Counted from the stretch's first letter, positions 1 to 9,532 are shown. The stretch: DNA of 64,000 nucleotides from an uncultured Woeseiaceae bacterium (GCA_945787845.1 CALZJH010000008.1:73496-137495), one strand, 5' to 3'. Notes: a model not told the origin generated them from the sequence alone. A program made the numbers and translations.

Positions 1-235
1 ATTCGGACGCCTGCAACAGCCACCGGGTTCACTCACAGGTCCAGTTTTCCAGAGTCCATACATCATCGTCGTAGATATTGAAAAACACTACAAACGTGCT
101 TCGGCATCTGGCGCCATTATTGCTATGCCGCTTAAAGAAGAAGATTACGGCGGAAAAAACTACTCGTGTTGGGATCCGGAAGGCCACCTCTGGAGCTTCG
201 GCAGCTACAATCCATGGACAGACAGTTCTGACTGA
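1..235 (+). CDS. VOC family (glyoxalase/bleomycin-resistance fold) protein, C-terminal part
   Basis: An open frame enters from the left edge (first full codon at base 2) and stops with TGA at 233-235, giving about 77 residues. Its end carries the pattern YGGKNY..DPEGHLWSFGSY, the usual last strand of VOC proteins, where the Glu and His near 'DPEGH' form the metal- or substrate-binding edge. The segment is close to PhnB/glyoxalase-like members of unknown substrate. The N-terminal half lies outside the window, so length, start and operon context cannot be judged. The family call is fairly safe; the reaction is not known. Confidence 0.75.
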   Translation, partial: FGRLQQPPGSLTGPVFQSPYIIVVDIEKHYKRASASGAIIAMPLKEEDYGGKNYSCWDPEGHLWSFGSYNPWTDSSD

Positions 236-316
236 TAAGAATTCGATCCTGCTATAGCGGATGAGCGGTGGCTTCTTGTCGTAAGCAGACGGTCGAGTTA
301 CACCTCACTATGCACG

Positions 317-853
317 GTGAACGCTATGCTACTACCTTCGAAGATCGCATTACCCAACGTAGCGCTGGCTTGCCTGGTGATCGCCTCAGGAATTCACGCG
401 GAGTCGTCTGCGCCAACTCTTATTGAATTCTTGCCGGACGACGTGTTGCCGGAAGCAATTCTCAATGATTATCTTTCTGCAAGGCGTGTTGCCGACTACC
501 GTGTCGTAACAGTTGACGCAGACGCGCTGCGGCAATTGCTTCGTGACGCATCGCCATCAGAGTCAGACCGGCTTGAGATATCGCTACCGCTGATCAATCA
601 GTCACGCATTTTGATTGAGATTAGAGCTGGTGGAGAATCGCATGATGGATGGCAATCAGGCTTCGCCACCTTTGTTGGACAAGTCGCGGGAAATGAACTG
701 TCTACAGTTCAATGTGTGATCGCACCAGATGGTTCAGTGAGTCTTGTTATTCGGGAAGCTGGTGGTAAGCGGTACAAATTGGAAAAGACACCGTTGCTGC
801 CGTATCACATCTACTGGGAGCGCGGCGAAGGACACAACCGAAAGATTGACTGA
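317..853 (+). CDS. Exported hypothetical protein, 178 residues
   Basis: The protein starts with a short positively charged stretch and a hydrophobic core (residues 12-27) ending in GIHA-E, which looks like a Sec signal peptide. The mature part has about 150 residues with alternating charged and beta-like segments and no motif I recognise. Its last third (GQVAGNELSTVQ..., then a strand with VSLVIREAGGKRYKL) resembles a small all-beta pro-domain, but this is only an impression. There is no clear ribosome-binding site at the ATG. The codon use is less GC-rich than in the cbb genes downstream. The gene stands alone between the VOC fragment and a convergent NTF2-like gene. Function unknown. Confidence 0.6.
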   Translation: MNAMLLPSKIALPNVALACLVIASGIHAESSAPTLIEFLPDDVLPEAILNDYLSARRVADYRVVTVDADALRQLLRDASPSESDRLEISLPLINQSRILIEIRAGGESHDGWQSGFATFVGQVAGNELSTVQCVIAPDGSVSLVIREAGGKRYKLEKTPLLPYHIYWERGEGHNRKID

Positions 854-918
854 GTGTCCGCTTGTGGCCGTAAGCCGCCGCCGGTATTGAATTTCGCCGC
901 GGCGACCTGACGGTCAGC

Positions 919-1305
919 TTACTCGATCTGTTCGCGAACCCTGAGCGTATCGACGTGCTGTAGAAACGTCGTCGCCTTGCCGTCGGCCAGCGTCCAGATG
1001 TGCGCCATCCTGGCTTCGCAGGGCGCACGCGACGTCTTGTGGTTCCACGTGTACTTGCCGTCCGCGACGACGGTGTCGCCGTCGGAAATAAGCCGCTCCA
1101 CGACCACGCCCCAGTTCTCGCTGAACTCGCCGAGCCGCATAAAGACGTTCTCAACGACCGCCTGGGGACCAATGTAGGTGCCGGCCAGGGGAAAGCCGTC
1201 GGCTTCGGTCCAGCTAATGTTATCGGCAAAGGCGGCGGTAACGCCCGCAACGTCTCCCATGGCGAAGCTGTCGTACATGCCCTGGACGATTTCTTTGTTG
1301 GTCAT
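919..1305 (-). CDS. SnoaL/NTF2-like nuclear transport factor 2 fold protein
   Basis: This is a 128-residue cone-shaped NTF2-like protein of the SnoaL/ketosteroid-isomerase-like group. The pattern IVQGMYDSFAMGDVAGV...ADNISWTEADGFPLAGTYIGPQAVVENVF is typical, with a small catalytic or ligand pocket expected inside the cone. I chose the ATG at 1305 (MTNKEIVQ) because AAGGAA lies about 7 bases upstream and family members begin there; an in-frame start at 1398 would add 31 atypical residues. It is divergent from the RuBisCO operon, and the 243-base gap between them must hold promoters for both. Many such proteins act as small isomerases or hydrolases; the substrate is unknown. Confidence 0.8.
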   Translation of the reverse strand: MTNKEIVQGMYDSFAMGDVAGVTAAFADNISWTEADGFPLAGTYIGPQAVVENVFMRLGEFSENWGVVVERLISDGDTVVADGKYTWNHKTSRAPCEARMAHIWTLADGKATTFLQHVDTLRVREQIE

Positions 1306-1438
1306 CGGAGTTCCTTTCTTGTTCTTGTTGCCCGAAATCATAGCAGAGGTTTGAGCGATCGGTTCACAGGAAACCGGGGCTCCGGGGCGGCGCACCAAAA
1401 CATCAGTAAAAGCTTATCGTAGTAATAAAAACAATTAA

Positions 1439-1468
1439 TTATCAGTTATATCTCCCCCGACCTACAAT
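1439..1468 (+). promoter_or_regulatory. Candidate sigma70-type promoter for the cbb operon
   Basis: TTATCA at 1439-1444 and TACAAT at 1463-1468 are separated by 18 bases, in a strikingly AT-rich island (about 1405-1452) within otherwise GC-rich DNA. The island lies just upstream of cbbL and could also hold a LysR-type (CbbR) site, since it contains TTA/TAA half-sites, but no clean T-N11-A palindrome stands out and no cbbR gene is in the window. The placement is plausible; the match is moderate. Confidence 0.35.
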
Positions 1469-1548
1469 GCTTCGCAAGCACTATAAGCCGGCACCGCATG
1501 CCGGCTATGCCCCGCCGCAAGCAGGGAATTCTCGAGGAGCGACGCAAC

Positions 1549-2967
1549 ATGGCAAAGAACTATCAAGCAGGCGTGAAGGACTACCGGGAAACGTACTGGA
1601 TGCCCGATTACACGCCCAAAGACACCGATTTCCTGGCCTGCTTCAAGGTCATTCCGCAGGAAGGCGTACCCCGCGAAGAAGCGGCGGCGGCGGTCGCGGC
1701 GGAATCGTCGACGGGTACCTGGACGACGGTCTGGACAGACCTGCTCACCGATCTCGATTACTACAAAGGCCGTGCCTACGCGATCGAAGATGTGCCGGGC
1801 AACGATGAGGCGTTCTATGCCTTCATCGCTTACCCTATCGACCTGTTCGAAGAGGGCTCGGTCGTCAATATCCTGACCTCGCTTGTCGGCAACGTATTCG
1901 GCTTCAAGGCCGTTCGCTCACTGCGCCTCGAGGACGTTCGAGTACCGCGCGCCTACGTGATGACCTGCGGCGGCCCGCCGCACGGCATCCAGGTCGAGCG
2001 CGACATCATGAACAAGTACGGTCGCCCGTTGCTGGGCTGCACGATCAAACCGAAGCTTGGCCTTTCCGCCAAGAACTACGGCCGCGCTGTGTACGAAGTC
2101 CTGCGCGGCGGCCTCGATTTCTCCAAGGACGACGAAAACGTCAATTCGCAGCCGTTCATGCGCTGGAAGCAGCGCTTTGATTTTGTCATGGAGGCCGTCC
2201 ACAAAGCGCAGGCCGAAACCGGCGAGCGCAAGGGCCACTACCTGAACGTGACGGCGCCGACACCGGAAGAAATGTACAAACGTGCAGAGTACGCCAAGGA
2301 GCTTGGCGCGCCGATCATCATGCACGATTACCTCACGGGCGGTTTCACAGCCAATACCGGGCTCGCGAACTGGTGCCGCGACAACGGCCTGTTGCTGCAC
2401 ATTCACCGCGCCATGCACGCCGTGCTCGATCGCAATCCGAACCATGGCATTCACTTCCGTGTACTCACCAAGATGCTGCGCCTGTCGGGTGGCGACCACC
2501 TGCACTCAGGCACCGTTGTCGGCAAGCTCGAAGGCGACCGCGAAGCGACCCTCGGCTGGATCGACCTCATGCGCGACAGGTACGTCAAGGAAGACCGGAC
2601 CCGCGGCATCATGTTCGATCAGGACTGGGGTTCAATGCCTGGCGTCATGCCGGTGGCATCCGGCGGTATTCACGTCTGGCATATGCCGGCACTGGTCTCG
2701 ATCTTCGGAGACGACTCGGTCCTGCAGTTCGGCGGCGGCACGCTCGGACATCCGTGGGGCAACGCGGCGGGCGCCGCGGCCAACCGCGTCTCGCTCGAAG
2801 CCTGCGTCAAAGCGCGCAACGAGGGACGCGAGCTCGAGAAGGAAGGCAAGGACATTCTTACCGATGCTGCGAAGCACAGTCCCGAGCTCAAGATGGCCAT
2901 GGAGACCTGGAAGGAAATCAAATTCGAATTCGACACGGTCGACAAGCTCGACGTTGTGCACCGCTAA
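1549..2967 (+). CDS. cbbL: Ribulose-1,5-bisphosphate carboxylase/oxygenase large subunit, form IA
   Basis: Catalyses CO2 fixation onto ribulose-1,5-bisphosphate in the Calvin cycle. The 472-residue protein has all active-site residues, with numbering eight below spinach: E52, N115, K167 in CTIKPKLG, the carbamylated lysine K193 in [16 protein letters not shown] with D195 and E196, H286, and K326 in VVGKLEGD. The N-terminus ([21 protein letters not shown]) and overall sequence are those of proteobacterial form IA. I start at ATG 1549 because GAGGAG lies 8 bases upstream; the frame is open back to 1498 but those residues are not part of the family. cbbS follows after 29 bases and cbbQ and cbbO come next, the arrangement of a non-carboxysomal form IA enzyme. 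Confidence 0.98.
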   Translation: MAKNYQAGVKDYRETYWMPDYTPKDTDFLACFKVIPQEGVPREEAAAAVAAESSTGTWTTVWTDLLTDLDYYKGRAYAIEDVPGNDEAFYAFIAYPIDLFEEGSVVNILTSLVGNVFGFKAVRSLRLEDVRVPRAYVMTCGGPPHGIQVERDIMNKYGRPLLGCTIKPKLGLSAKNYGRAVYEVLRGGLDFSKDDENVNSQPFMRWKQRFDFVMEAVHKAQAETGERKGHYLNVTAPTPEEMYKRAEYAKELGAPIIMHDYLTGGFTANTGLANWCRDNGLLLHIHRAMHAVLDRNPNHGIHFRVLTKMLRLSGGDHLHSGTVVGKLEGDREATLGWIDLMRDRYVKEDRTRGIMFDQDWGSMPGVMPVASGGIHVWHMPALVSIFGDDSVLQFGGGTLGHPWGNAAGAAANRVSLEACVKARNEGRELEKEGKDILTDAAKHSPELKMAMETWKEIKFEFDTVDKLDVVHR

Positions 2968-2996
2968 ACCTGTCGAGCTGACCTGAGGAAATCAAC

Positions 2997-3353
2997 ATGT
3001 CTGATGTACAAGATTTCAAATCGAGCCTGAGTGACCCCGGCTCTCGCAAGTTCGAAACGTTTTCTTACTTGCCAACCATGGAAGCCGTGGAAATTCGCAA
3101 GCAGGTTGAGTACATCCTGTCGCAGGGCTGGAATCCCGCCATCGAGCATACGGAACCCGAGAATGCGTTCGGCTACTACTGGTACATGTGGAAGCTGCCG
3201 ATGTTCGGCGAGACCGACATCGATCGCGTGCTGGCCGAGGCCGCAGCCTGTCATCGGGCGCACCCCGATAATCACGTACGCCTCGTCGGCTTTGACAACT
3301 ATGCCCAGTCAAAAGGCGCCGAGATGGTCATCTACCGAGGGACGCCTGTCTAA
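2997..3353 (+). CDS. cbbS: RuBisCO small subunit, form I
   Basis: A 118-residue small subunit that caps the L8 core to form L8S8 hexadecamers. The typical blocks are present: FETFSYLP near the N-terminus, then [27 protein letters not shown] and [17 protein letters not shown] lies about 8 bases upstream of the ATG. The gene is 29 bases after cbbL, so both subunits should be made from one transcript. Length and sequence fit form IA partners. The stop codon TAA is directly followed by the ATG of cbbQ. Confidence 0.97.
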   Translation: MSDVQDFKSSLSDPGSRKFETFSYLPTMEAVEIRKQVEYILSQGWNPAIEHTEPENAFGYYWYMWKLPMFGETDIDRVLAEAAACHRAHPDNHVRLVGFDNYAQSKGAEMVIYRGTPV

Positions 3354-4190
3354 ATGGAGGTCCTGCTAAAAGCTGCTGATGGCGGCGACGTAACGGACCA
3401 GTACCGCGTCAGGAAACAGCCGTACTACAAGACCGTTGCCGACGAAGAAAGCCTGTATGAAGCGGCCTATGCCCGGCGCATGCCCGTCATGCTCAAAGGG
3501 CCGACCGGCTGTGGCAAATCACGTTTCGTTGAACACATGGCCTGGAAGCTCGGCAAGCCGCTCGTCACCGTCGCCTGTAACGAAGACATGACCGCCTCGG
3601 ACCTGGTGGGCCGCTACCTGCTCGATAAGGACGGCACCAAGTGGCAGGACGGGCCGCTGACCACGGCGGCCCGCATCGGCGCCATCTGCTACCTCGACGA
3701 AATCGTCGAAGCGCGCCAGGACACGACGGTCGTTATCCACCCCCTAACGGATCACCGCCGCAATCTGCCACTCGACAAGAAGGGCGAACTCCTCGAGGCG
3801 CATCCCGATTTCCAGCTGGTGATCTCGTATAACCCGGGCTACCAGAGCCTGATGAAGGACCTGAAACAGTCGACCAAGCAGCGCTTCGCAGCGCTTGATT
3901 TCGACTACCCGGCCGAAGCGCTCGAAGTGGAGATCGTGGCGAAAGAGTCAGGCTGCGATCCGGATACCGCCAGCAAGCTCGTACAGATTGCACACCGCAC
4001 CCGCAACCTCAAAGGCCACGGCCTCGACGAGGGTATCTCCACCCGGCTGCTGGTTTACGCCGGGCAGATGATCGGTGAGGGCATCGAACCGGCCGCCGCC
4101 TGCCAGATGACGCTGGTCACGCCGCTGACCGACGATCCCGACATGCGTGAAACCCTGGAAGCGGCCGTCGCGACATTCTTTGTCACCTAA
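3354..4190 (+). CDS. cbbQ: RuBisCO activase motor subunit CbbQ (MoxR-type AAA+ ATPase)
   Basis: CbbQ is the AAA+ hexamer that, with the adaptor CbbO, remodels inhibited RuBisCO and releases tight-binding sugar phosphates. The 278-residue sequence has Walker A GPTGCGKS at 49-56, Walker B ICYLDEI at 111-117 and a later arginine segment ([14 protein letters not shown]) consistent with sensor/arginine-finger positions. The start ATG touches the cbbS stop (TAAATG), which suggests translational coupling; the first ~20 residues are longer than in some CbbQ proteins, so a slightly later start is possible. It lies between cbbS and cbbO, as in other chemolithoautotrophs. Confidence 0.95.
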   Translation: MEVLLKAADGGDVTDQYRVRKQPYYKTVADEESLYEAAYARRMPVMLKGPTGCGKSRFVEHMAWKLGKPLVTVACNEDMTASDLVGRYLLDKDGTKWQDGPLTTAARIGAICYLDEIVEARQDTTVVIHPLTDHRRNLPLDKKGELLEAHPDFQLVISYNPGYQSLMKDLKQSTKQRFAALDFDYPAEALEVEIVAKESGCDPDTASKLVQIAHRTRNLKGHGLDEGISTRLLVYAGQMIGEGIEPAAACQMTLVTPLTDDPDMRETLEAAVATFFVT

Positions 4191-4217
4191 GTCTTCTCTG
4201 GCATCCAGGGTCGGACA

Positions 4218-6560
4218 ATGACCGTCAAACTCGAAGATTACGCAGCGTGTTTCGACAAGGCCGCTCCGGAGGTGTTCGATACCCTGGAAGCGACCTTTCA
4301 CGATGCCGCACGCGTCATGTCGTCGACCGGTCTGCACGCTTACATGGAAGGCGCGAAGAGCCTGTGTAATCTCGGGCGCGGCCATGACGTTGTGCTCTCC
4401 TACCTTGAAGAAATGCCGGCGGTCATCCAGGAGTGTGGTGAAGATGTCATCCGCGACTGCATCGAGGCTGCCATGAAGCTCTCGTCGATGACGTCGGGCG
4501 AGGTCATCGCGCTGCTCTTTGCCAGCTTGCCCACCGCGGCGCGCCGTCTCGGCGATCCCGAGCTGCTTCGGGGTTACCTGGCGCTGATCCACCAGCTCTC
4601 GGCAAAAGCCTCGCGTGGTTTGCGCCCGATGCTGGGCAACATCGACCAGCTCCTGTCCATGCTCACGTTGTCCGGGCTCAGGCGCTGGGCCAACTTCGGC
4701 GCCGAAGCGTACCGCCGCGACCTGGACAATCTCGTCAAGTACTTCAACCTCGAGAGCGCCGACGCTAAGAAGATGCTGCAAAAAGAGCGGCGCGGCACGC
4801 TGTTTGTCGATACGCAGCGCAAGCTCAATTTTTACCTGCGCGCGCTCTGGGGGCGGGATTTCTTCCTGCGCCCTGCCGCCGCCGACCGCGAAGGCTTCAA
4901 GCCGTATTACGAAGACCACGTGATTCACCTGCCCGACGCCGTTGACGCGATTGGCCCAGTGACCGGGCTGGAGCTCTATCGCGCCCAGTCGGCGCATCTC
5001 GCCGCGCACCTGAGCTACACGACGGCGGCGATGCCCGGCGACGGCCTGAGCCCGGCACAGATGTTCCTGATCGGGCTCGTCGAAGACGCCCGCGTCGAAT
5101 ACCGGGCCGCGGCAGCGTTTCCCGGTCTCAGCAAGCTCTGGGGCCGCCTGCTCGCCATCGACCATGACGGTCAAACCGAGCACCCGACCGTGCCGTTGCT
5201 CGAGCGCTTCGCGCTGTGTCTCAACGACGACAGGGTGCGCATCGACGACGCCGAGCTGAATCGCGTTGCTGCGCGCTTTCATGCCGGGATCGAAGCCCGT
5301 CAACAAGACAACGGGTTTTCCCGCGAACTCGGGATGGAGTTATTCCAGGTGCTTGCAAACCGGAAGGACCTGCCGAGCCTCCGGATCCTGGAGTCCATCC
5401 GCGTGCCGTACCGTGATGACAATCGCATTGTCTGGGCCTACGAAGCACTCGAGTGGGGCGAGCGCGGCGCAGACGTCGTCCCCTCGTGGCAGCGGCAGGT
5501 TCGCAAGTATGTGAGTGCCGTGGAAATGGCAAACGAAGTCGACTGCGAGCTTGCCGGCGACGATGCCCAGGAAGTCTGGGTCTGCTCCACGAAGTTCATG
5601 CCCTATGAAGACGCCGGGGAAGCCACCGTTAGTTTCAACGATATGTGGGGCAAGGAGCCCATATCTGCGCCGTATCACTACCAGGAATGGGACTACCAGG
5701 TGCAGCTCTATCGCCCCGACTGGGCGACCGTCTACGAGCGTCGTGCCAGCAAGGGCGATGCCGATGAGATCGACCGCATACTCTTCGAGTACCGGCCCGT
5801 CGCGCACAAGATCAAACACATTATCGACCGCCTCGCGCCACAAGGCGTGCAGCGTGAACGCGGCCTGGAAGATGGCGATGAGATAGACATCAATGCCGCC
5901 GTCGATGCCATGATCTCGATGCGCATGGGCCAGCAACCCGATACGCGCATCACGATGCGCAACGTCATCAAGAACCGTGACCTCGCGGTCACCGTGCTGC
6001 TGGATCTGTCCGAGTCGACCAACGAAAAGATGGCGGGCTCCGATAAGACCGTGCTGGAGCTGACGCGCGAGGCCGCAGCGCTGGTTTGCACGGCAATCAG
6101 CGGTATCGGCGATCCGTTTGCCGTGCATGGCTTCGCGTCCGAGGGGCGTCACGACGTCCACTACTATCGCTTCAAGGATTTCAATCAGTCCTTTGGCCGG
6201 GACGTTAAAGCCCGGCTGGCCGGGATGAAAGGCGGCCTGTCGACGCGCATGGGTGCTGCCATGCGTCATGCCGGCCACCACCTGCTCGGACAGCCCGAGC
6301 GTCGCAAGCTGCTGTTGCTGGTGACCGACGGAGAGCCCGCCGACATCGACGAGCGCGACCCGCAGCATCTACGACACGACAGCAGGAAGGCGGTGGAGGA
6401 GCTTTACGCGAAAGGCGTGCTTAGCTATTGCCTGACGCTGGATCCGAATGCGGATAGCTATGTGAAACGCATCTTCGGCACCAATAACTACACGATCGTC
6501 GATCATGTCGATCGCCTGCCAGAGAAACTACCGACCCTGTTCGCCAGCCTGACCGCTTGA
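4218..6560 (+). CDS. cbbO: RuBisCO activase adaptor CbbO (von Willebrand factor A domain)
   Basis: CbbO is the RuBisCO-binding partner of CbbQ. The 780-residue protein has a long alpha-helical N-terminal region (residues 1-580) and a C-terminal VWA domain. The metal-ion-dependent adhesion site reads D596-L-S598-E-S600, the canonical DxSxS, followed by a conserved threonine/aspartate region (TDGEPADIDERD) near residue 700. In known CbbQO activases the MIDAS contacts an acidic residue on RuBisCO, so the intact motif supports an active adaptor. The gene is 27 bases after cbbQ and is the last clear member of the operon; no terminator is evident behind it. Confidence 0.95.
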   Translation: MTVKLEDYAACFDKAAPEVFDTLEATFHDAARVMSSTGLHAYMEGAKSLCNLGRGHDVVLSYLEEMPAVIQECGEDVIRDCIEAAMKLSSMTSGEVIALLFASLPTAARRLGDPELLRGYLALIHQLSAKASRGLRPMLGNIDQLLSMLTLSGLRRWANFGAEAYRRDLDNLVKYFNLESADAKKMLQKERRGTLFVDTQRKLNFYLRALWGRDFFLRPAAADREGFKPYYEDHVIHLPDAVDAIGPVTGLELYRAQSAHLAAHLSYTTAAMPGDGLSPAQMFLIGLVEDARVEYRAAAAFPGLSKLWGRLLAIDHDGQTEHPTVPLLERFALCLNDDRVRIDDAELNRVAARFHAGIEARQQDNGFSRELGMELFQVLANRKDLPSLRILESIRVPYRDDNRIVWAYEALEWGERGADVVPSWQRQVRKYVSAVEMANEVDCELAGDDAQEVWVCSTKFMPYEDAGEATVSFNDMWGKEPISAPYHYQEWDYQVQLYRPDWATVYERRASKGDADEIDRILFEYRPVAHKIKHIIDRLAPQGVQRERGLEDGDEIDINAAVDAMISMRMGQQPDTRITMRNVIKNRDLAVTVLLDLSESTNEKMAGSDKTVLELTREAAALVCTAISGIGDPFAVHGFASEGRHDVHYYRFKDFNQSFGRDVKARLAGMKGGLSTRMGAAMRHAGHHLLGQPERRKLLLLVTDGEPADIDERDPQHLRHDSRKAVEELYAKGVLSYCLTLDPNADSYVKRIFGTNNYTIVDHVDRLPEKLPTLFASLTA

Positions 6561-6591
6561 GTAGTACACTGCGCGCGAGGAGATGGTGGTT

Positions 6592-7035
6592 ATGCAATTC
6601 ATGAGCGAAGCATTTGTTGTGTTGGCGATCCTGTTGGTCGTAGGCGTTGCTGCGTTCTCATTTGAGCCCGCAAATCCGCTCGAGACGTGGCTACGCCTGG
6701 CGCAGTCGTATGGAACCGGGCGACAGCCATCGCAGGTCTCGTTCCCGGGCCAGGACGTCCTGCTCGGTGCGAAACGGGGTGGTCTCAAGAAGCTCTCGAT
6801 CGCTGCGGAGTTCGATGCCACCGTCGACGACTTCGGGTTCTGGCTTACCTACAAAGGCCCGTTGCCTGAAGACGCTACAGAGACAATAAAAATTCCGGGA
6901 ACGCACGTCCGTTTCGTGCTCCAGAACGGCGATCAGTATGTCTTCGAGCTGTTCGCCGAGCCACCGGTGACGGTGGCGGTCAAAGGCGAGCTGGGTGCAA
7001 CGCTTATGGAGCGATGTCGGCCCGTAGCGTCCTGA
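6592..7035 (+). CDS. Small membrane-anchored hypothetical protein
   Basis: About 147 residues. A single N-terminal hydrophobic segment (MSEAFVVLAILLVVGVAAF) is followed by a soluble domain of mixed alpha/beta character. I place the start at ATG 6592 because GAGGAG lies 9 bases upstream; the ATG at 6583 would abut that site. It begins 31 bases after cbbO and could be cotranscribed with it, but I see no link to carbon fixation. Its 3' end overlaps the convergent BCCT gene by 32 bases, an unusual tail-to-tail overlap that may cause mutual antisense effects. No family recognised. Confidence 0.6.
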   Translation: MQFMSEAFVVLAILLVVGVAAFSFEPANPLETWLRLAQSYGTGRQPSQVSFPGQDVLLGAKRGGLKKLSIAAEFDATVDDFGFWLTYKGPLPEDATETIKIPGTHVRFVLQNGDQYVFELFAEPPVTVAVKGELGATLMERCRPVAS

Positions 7036-8512
7036 CCAGCGAGACGGACATTGCAATTCCAACCAGGAGTATCGGTAGCGAGACGACCAGAAGGATGACC
7101 TGAATCGGTCGCAGGTTGCCCTCCAGCAGCATCAGGGCGACCGGGAGCAGTCCGAGCGCAAACGCCCAGAAGACGCGATGCCAGCGCGCCGGGTCGTCGC
7201 CGGCTTTGAGGTGCAAGGTCGCGCTGGATGCCAGCGTGTAAGAGGCCGAATCGTAAGTCGTCGCCGCGAAGATAATCGAGATCAATGAAAAGACGGCGAT
7301 GACTCCGCCGGCCAGCGGCAGCTGCTCAAGCATGGCGACGATGGCGGCACTCCCGTTGACGGACTTCATGATTCCTGTGAAATCGACCTGCCCCGATAAC
7401 TCGAGGAACATCGCGTAGTTGCCCATGACCATGTAGAACAGCCAGCTTCCCAGCGAACCCCAGATGAGCATCCCAAAGATGACCTGCCGGATGGTCCGAC
7501 CGCGGGAAATGCGTGTTACGAACAGCCCGACGTACGGTGCAAATGCGATCCACCAGGCCCAGTAGAAAATCGTCCAGCTCTCGACGAATCCGGATTCGGT
7601 GAAAGGGTCCGTCCAGAAACTCATGCGCAGGAAGTTGTCGGCCATGAGCCCGACACTGTTCAGGCTTGTTTTGAGCAGGAACGCGGTCGGGCCGACGACG
7701 AGAATGAAAAGCAGCAGCCCGAATGCCAGTAGCACATTGATATCACTCAGGCGCTTGATGCCTTTCTTCAGGCCGAGCCAGACACTCAGCGCAAACAGCA
7801 CGATGCACAGGCCAACCACGGCAATCTCGAGCGTGTCGCCCGGGTCGATATCGAAGAGCCACGCAATGCAGGCCGCGATCATGGGCGTTGAAAAACCGAG
7901 ACTCGACGCGGCACCGCCAAGCAGCGCAATCATGAACAGGAAATCGATGCTGCGGGCGAGCGGACCGTGATCGTTGTCCTTCAGGAACCAGTGGCAGCTC
8001 ACGCTAAAGCGCAGGATGTCGAGTTTCTTGCGGTAATACGGGTAGGCAATCGCGACTGCCGGTAAGCAGTAAAATGCCCACGCCGTGAAGCCCCAGTGAA
8101 ACATGCCATACGTCGATGCCCACTCCTGTGCTTCGACACTGCGTGGCTTCGCAGCAAAAGGTGGTGCGTCGTAATAGTAAGCCCATTCCGTGGCGCACCA
8201 GTACAACAGGCCGGCGCCGACACCGGCGCAAAACAGCATGCCCACCCAGCTGATTTCACGAAACTCGGGAGACTCGTCGGCATCACCGAGCTTTGCAGAG
8301 CCATAGCGGCTGACGGCCAGCCATACGAGGAAGCCGATGGCCGCGACGCTGGCCAACAGGTAGAGGATGCCGAACTCGCTCGCGATGAAGCCGTACAGAG
8401 CCTCGAGTACCGCTTCGGACTCACTCGGATAAGCGAATAGCGGAATGCTGGCGGCGAGCAGAATGAAGGCGCAAAGCCCGAAGCTCGGCCAGTCGATACG
8501 CCTTTGTTCCAT
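7004..8512 (-). CDS. BCCT family transporter (betaine/carnitine/choline type)
   Basis: A 502-residue inner-membrane protein with about twelve transmembrane segments. The BCCT signature is clear: the Gly-rich TM helix around GAGVGAGLLYW, and the aromatic box WTIFYWAWWIAFAPYVGLFVTRISRGRTIR. Members take up glycine betaine, choline or related zwitterions with Na+ or H+, usually for osmoprotection. The C-terminal tail is short, unlike osmosensing BetP, so it may be a substrate-supply rather than an osmo-gated carrier. It stands alone, transcribed toward the cbb operon, and overlaps the small convergent gene. The substrate cannot be read from sequence by eye. Confidence 0.92.
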   Translation of the reverse strand: MEQRRIDWPSFGLCAFILLAASIPLFAYPSESEAVLEALYGFIASEFGILYLLASVAAIGFLVWLAVSRYGSAKLGDADESPEFREISWVGMLFCAGVGAGLLYWCATEWAYYYDAPPFAAKPRSVEAQEWASTYGMFHWGFTAWAFYCLPAVAIAYPYYRKKLDILRFSVSCHWFLKDNDHGPLARSIDFLFMIALLGGAASSLGFSTPMIAACIAWLFDIDPGDTLEIAVVGLCIVLFALSVWLGLKKGIKRLSDINVLLAFGLLLFILVVGPTAFLLKTSLNSVGLMADNFLRMSFWTDPFTESGFVESWTIFYWAWWIAFAPYVGLFVTRISRGRTIRQVIFGMLIWGSLGSWLFYMVMGNYAMFLELSGQVDFTGIMKSVNGSAAIVAMLEQLPLAGGVIAVFSLISIIFAATTYDSASYTLASSATLHLKAGDDPARWHRVFWAFALGLLPVALMLLEGNLRPIQVILLVVSLPILLVGIAMSVSLVRTLRADIAP

Positions 8513-8533
8513 ACGCCCCCCTCGAGCCGTGGC

Positions 8534-9520
8534 TCAATCGATCGTCAAAACCACGGCGCCGCGCACGGTGCCTTGCTCGATAATTTCGTTGCTCCGGGCT
8601 ATCTCGCCCAGCGGCACTGTGTGTGCGATCCGGTGTTGTAGCGAACCCGCGGACAAGGCCTTCTCTATATCGGCGACCGCATGGTCTTTTGCGGCCTCCG
8701 GCATGGCATAGACGATGACCATACGAACCGTGACGTCCTTGTACATCATCTTGAAGAACGGCAGTTTCGGTTCCGGCACTTGCGTTGACGCATAGGATGC
8801 AATGGTCCCGCCGATGCGCAGCACTTCGATCGACGTCGACAGGTTGCCGCCGAACTCGACATCGACGATTCGGTCGACGGGCGAGCCGCTGGTTGCTTCC
8901 ATGATCGACCCAACAACATCGTCATCGCGGTGATTGACGACGTGCGCCGCACCGGCGGCTATGCACACGGCCTTATCGTCGTTATTGCTCGCGGTGGCTA
9001 TTACCGTGGCCCCGGCCTGGCTCGCCCACTGCACGGCATAGTGACCGACGCGGCCGGCACCGCCCGTGACCAGAACCGTCTGCCCCGCAACATCGCCATC
9101 CGCGAACACGCAACGATGTGCCGTCATCACGGGAATGCCCAGGCAGGCCCCAACTTCGAAGCTTGCGGCATCCGGGAGTTGCGGTGCGTGCGCGGCATCG
9201 ATAGCGACGTACTCGGCCGCGGTCCCCAAGCGTCGCGCGTACTGGGCCTGGTAGATCCAGACGCGCTCGCCGATGCGGCTCGCGTCCACACCGTCGCCGG
9301 CAGCCTCGATGACGCCGGCGCCGTCGCTATTCGGAATGACAAAACCGTTATCGAGCAGGTCGGGGAAGGAGCCTGCCCGCTTCTTCACGTCCGACGGGTT
9401 AACGCCGCTCGTCGCCATCCTGACGAGCACTTCGCCGGGTCCGGCAACCGGGGAATCGCGTTCACCCACCTGCAGCACGTCCTGCGCCGCGCCAAATTCT
9501 TCAAACCATGCTGCGCGCAC
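8534..9520 (-). CDS. MDR-family NADPH:quinone oxidoreductase-like protein
   Basis: A 328-residue medium-chain dehydrogenase/reductase. It shows the GroES-like N-terminal part with SGVNPSDVKKRAG, no zinc ligands, and a Rossmann motif VTGGAGRVGHYAVQ. This places it with zinc-independent quinone oxidoreductases (QOR/zeta-crystallin-like), which reduce quinones or enones with NADPH. The start is GTG at 9520, supported by AAGGAG about 6 bases upstream. It lies 12 bases after the SDR gene, so the two dehydrogenases are likely translated from one mRNA. The real substrate is not known. Confidence 0.88.
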   Translation of the reverse strand: MRAAWFEEFGAAQDVLQVGERDSPVAGPGEVLVRMATSGVNPSDVKKRAGSFPDLLDNGFVIPNSDGAGVIEAAGDGVDASRIGERVWIYQAQYARRLGTAAEYVAIDAAHAPQLPDAASFEVGACLGIPVMTAHRCVFADGDVAGQTVLVTGGAGRVGHYAVQWASQAGATVIATASNNDDKAVCIAAGAAHVVNHRDDDVVGSIMEATSGSPVDRIVDVEFGGNLSTSIEVLRIGGTIASYASTQVPEPKLPFFKMMYKDVTVRMVIVYAMPEAAKDHAVADIEKALSAGSLQHRIAHTVPLGEIARSNEIIEQGTVRGAVVLTID

Positions 9521-9532
9521 TTCTGCTCCTTG

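Noticed and set aside
3948..5306. A 452-codon minus-strand frame inside cbbQ and cbbO
   Set aside because: It lies opposite two well-supported genes and has no recognisable domain or ribosome-binding site.
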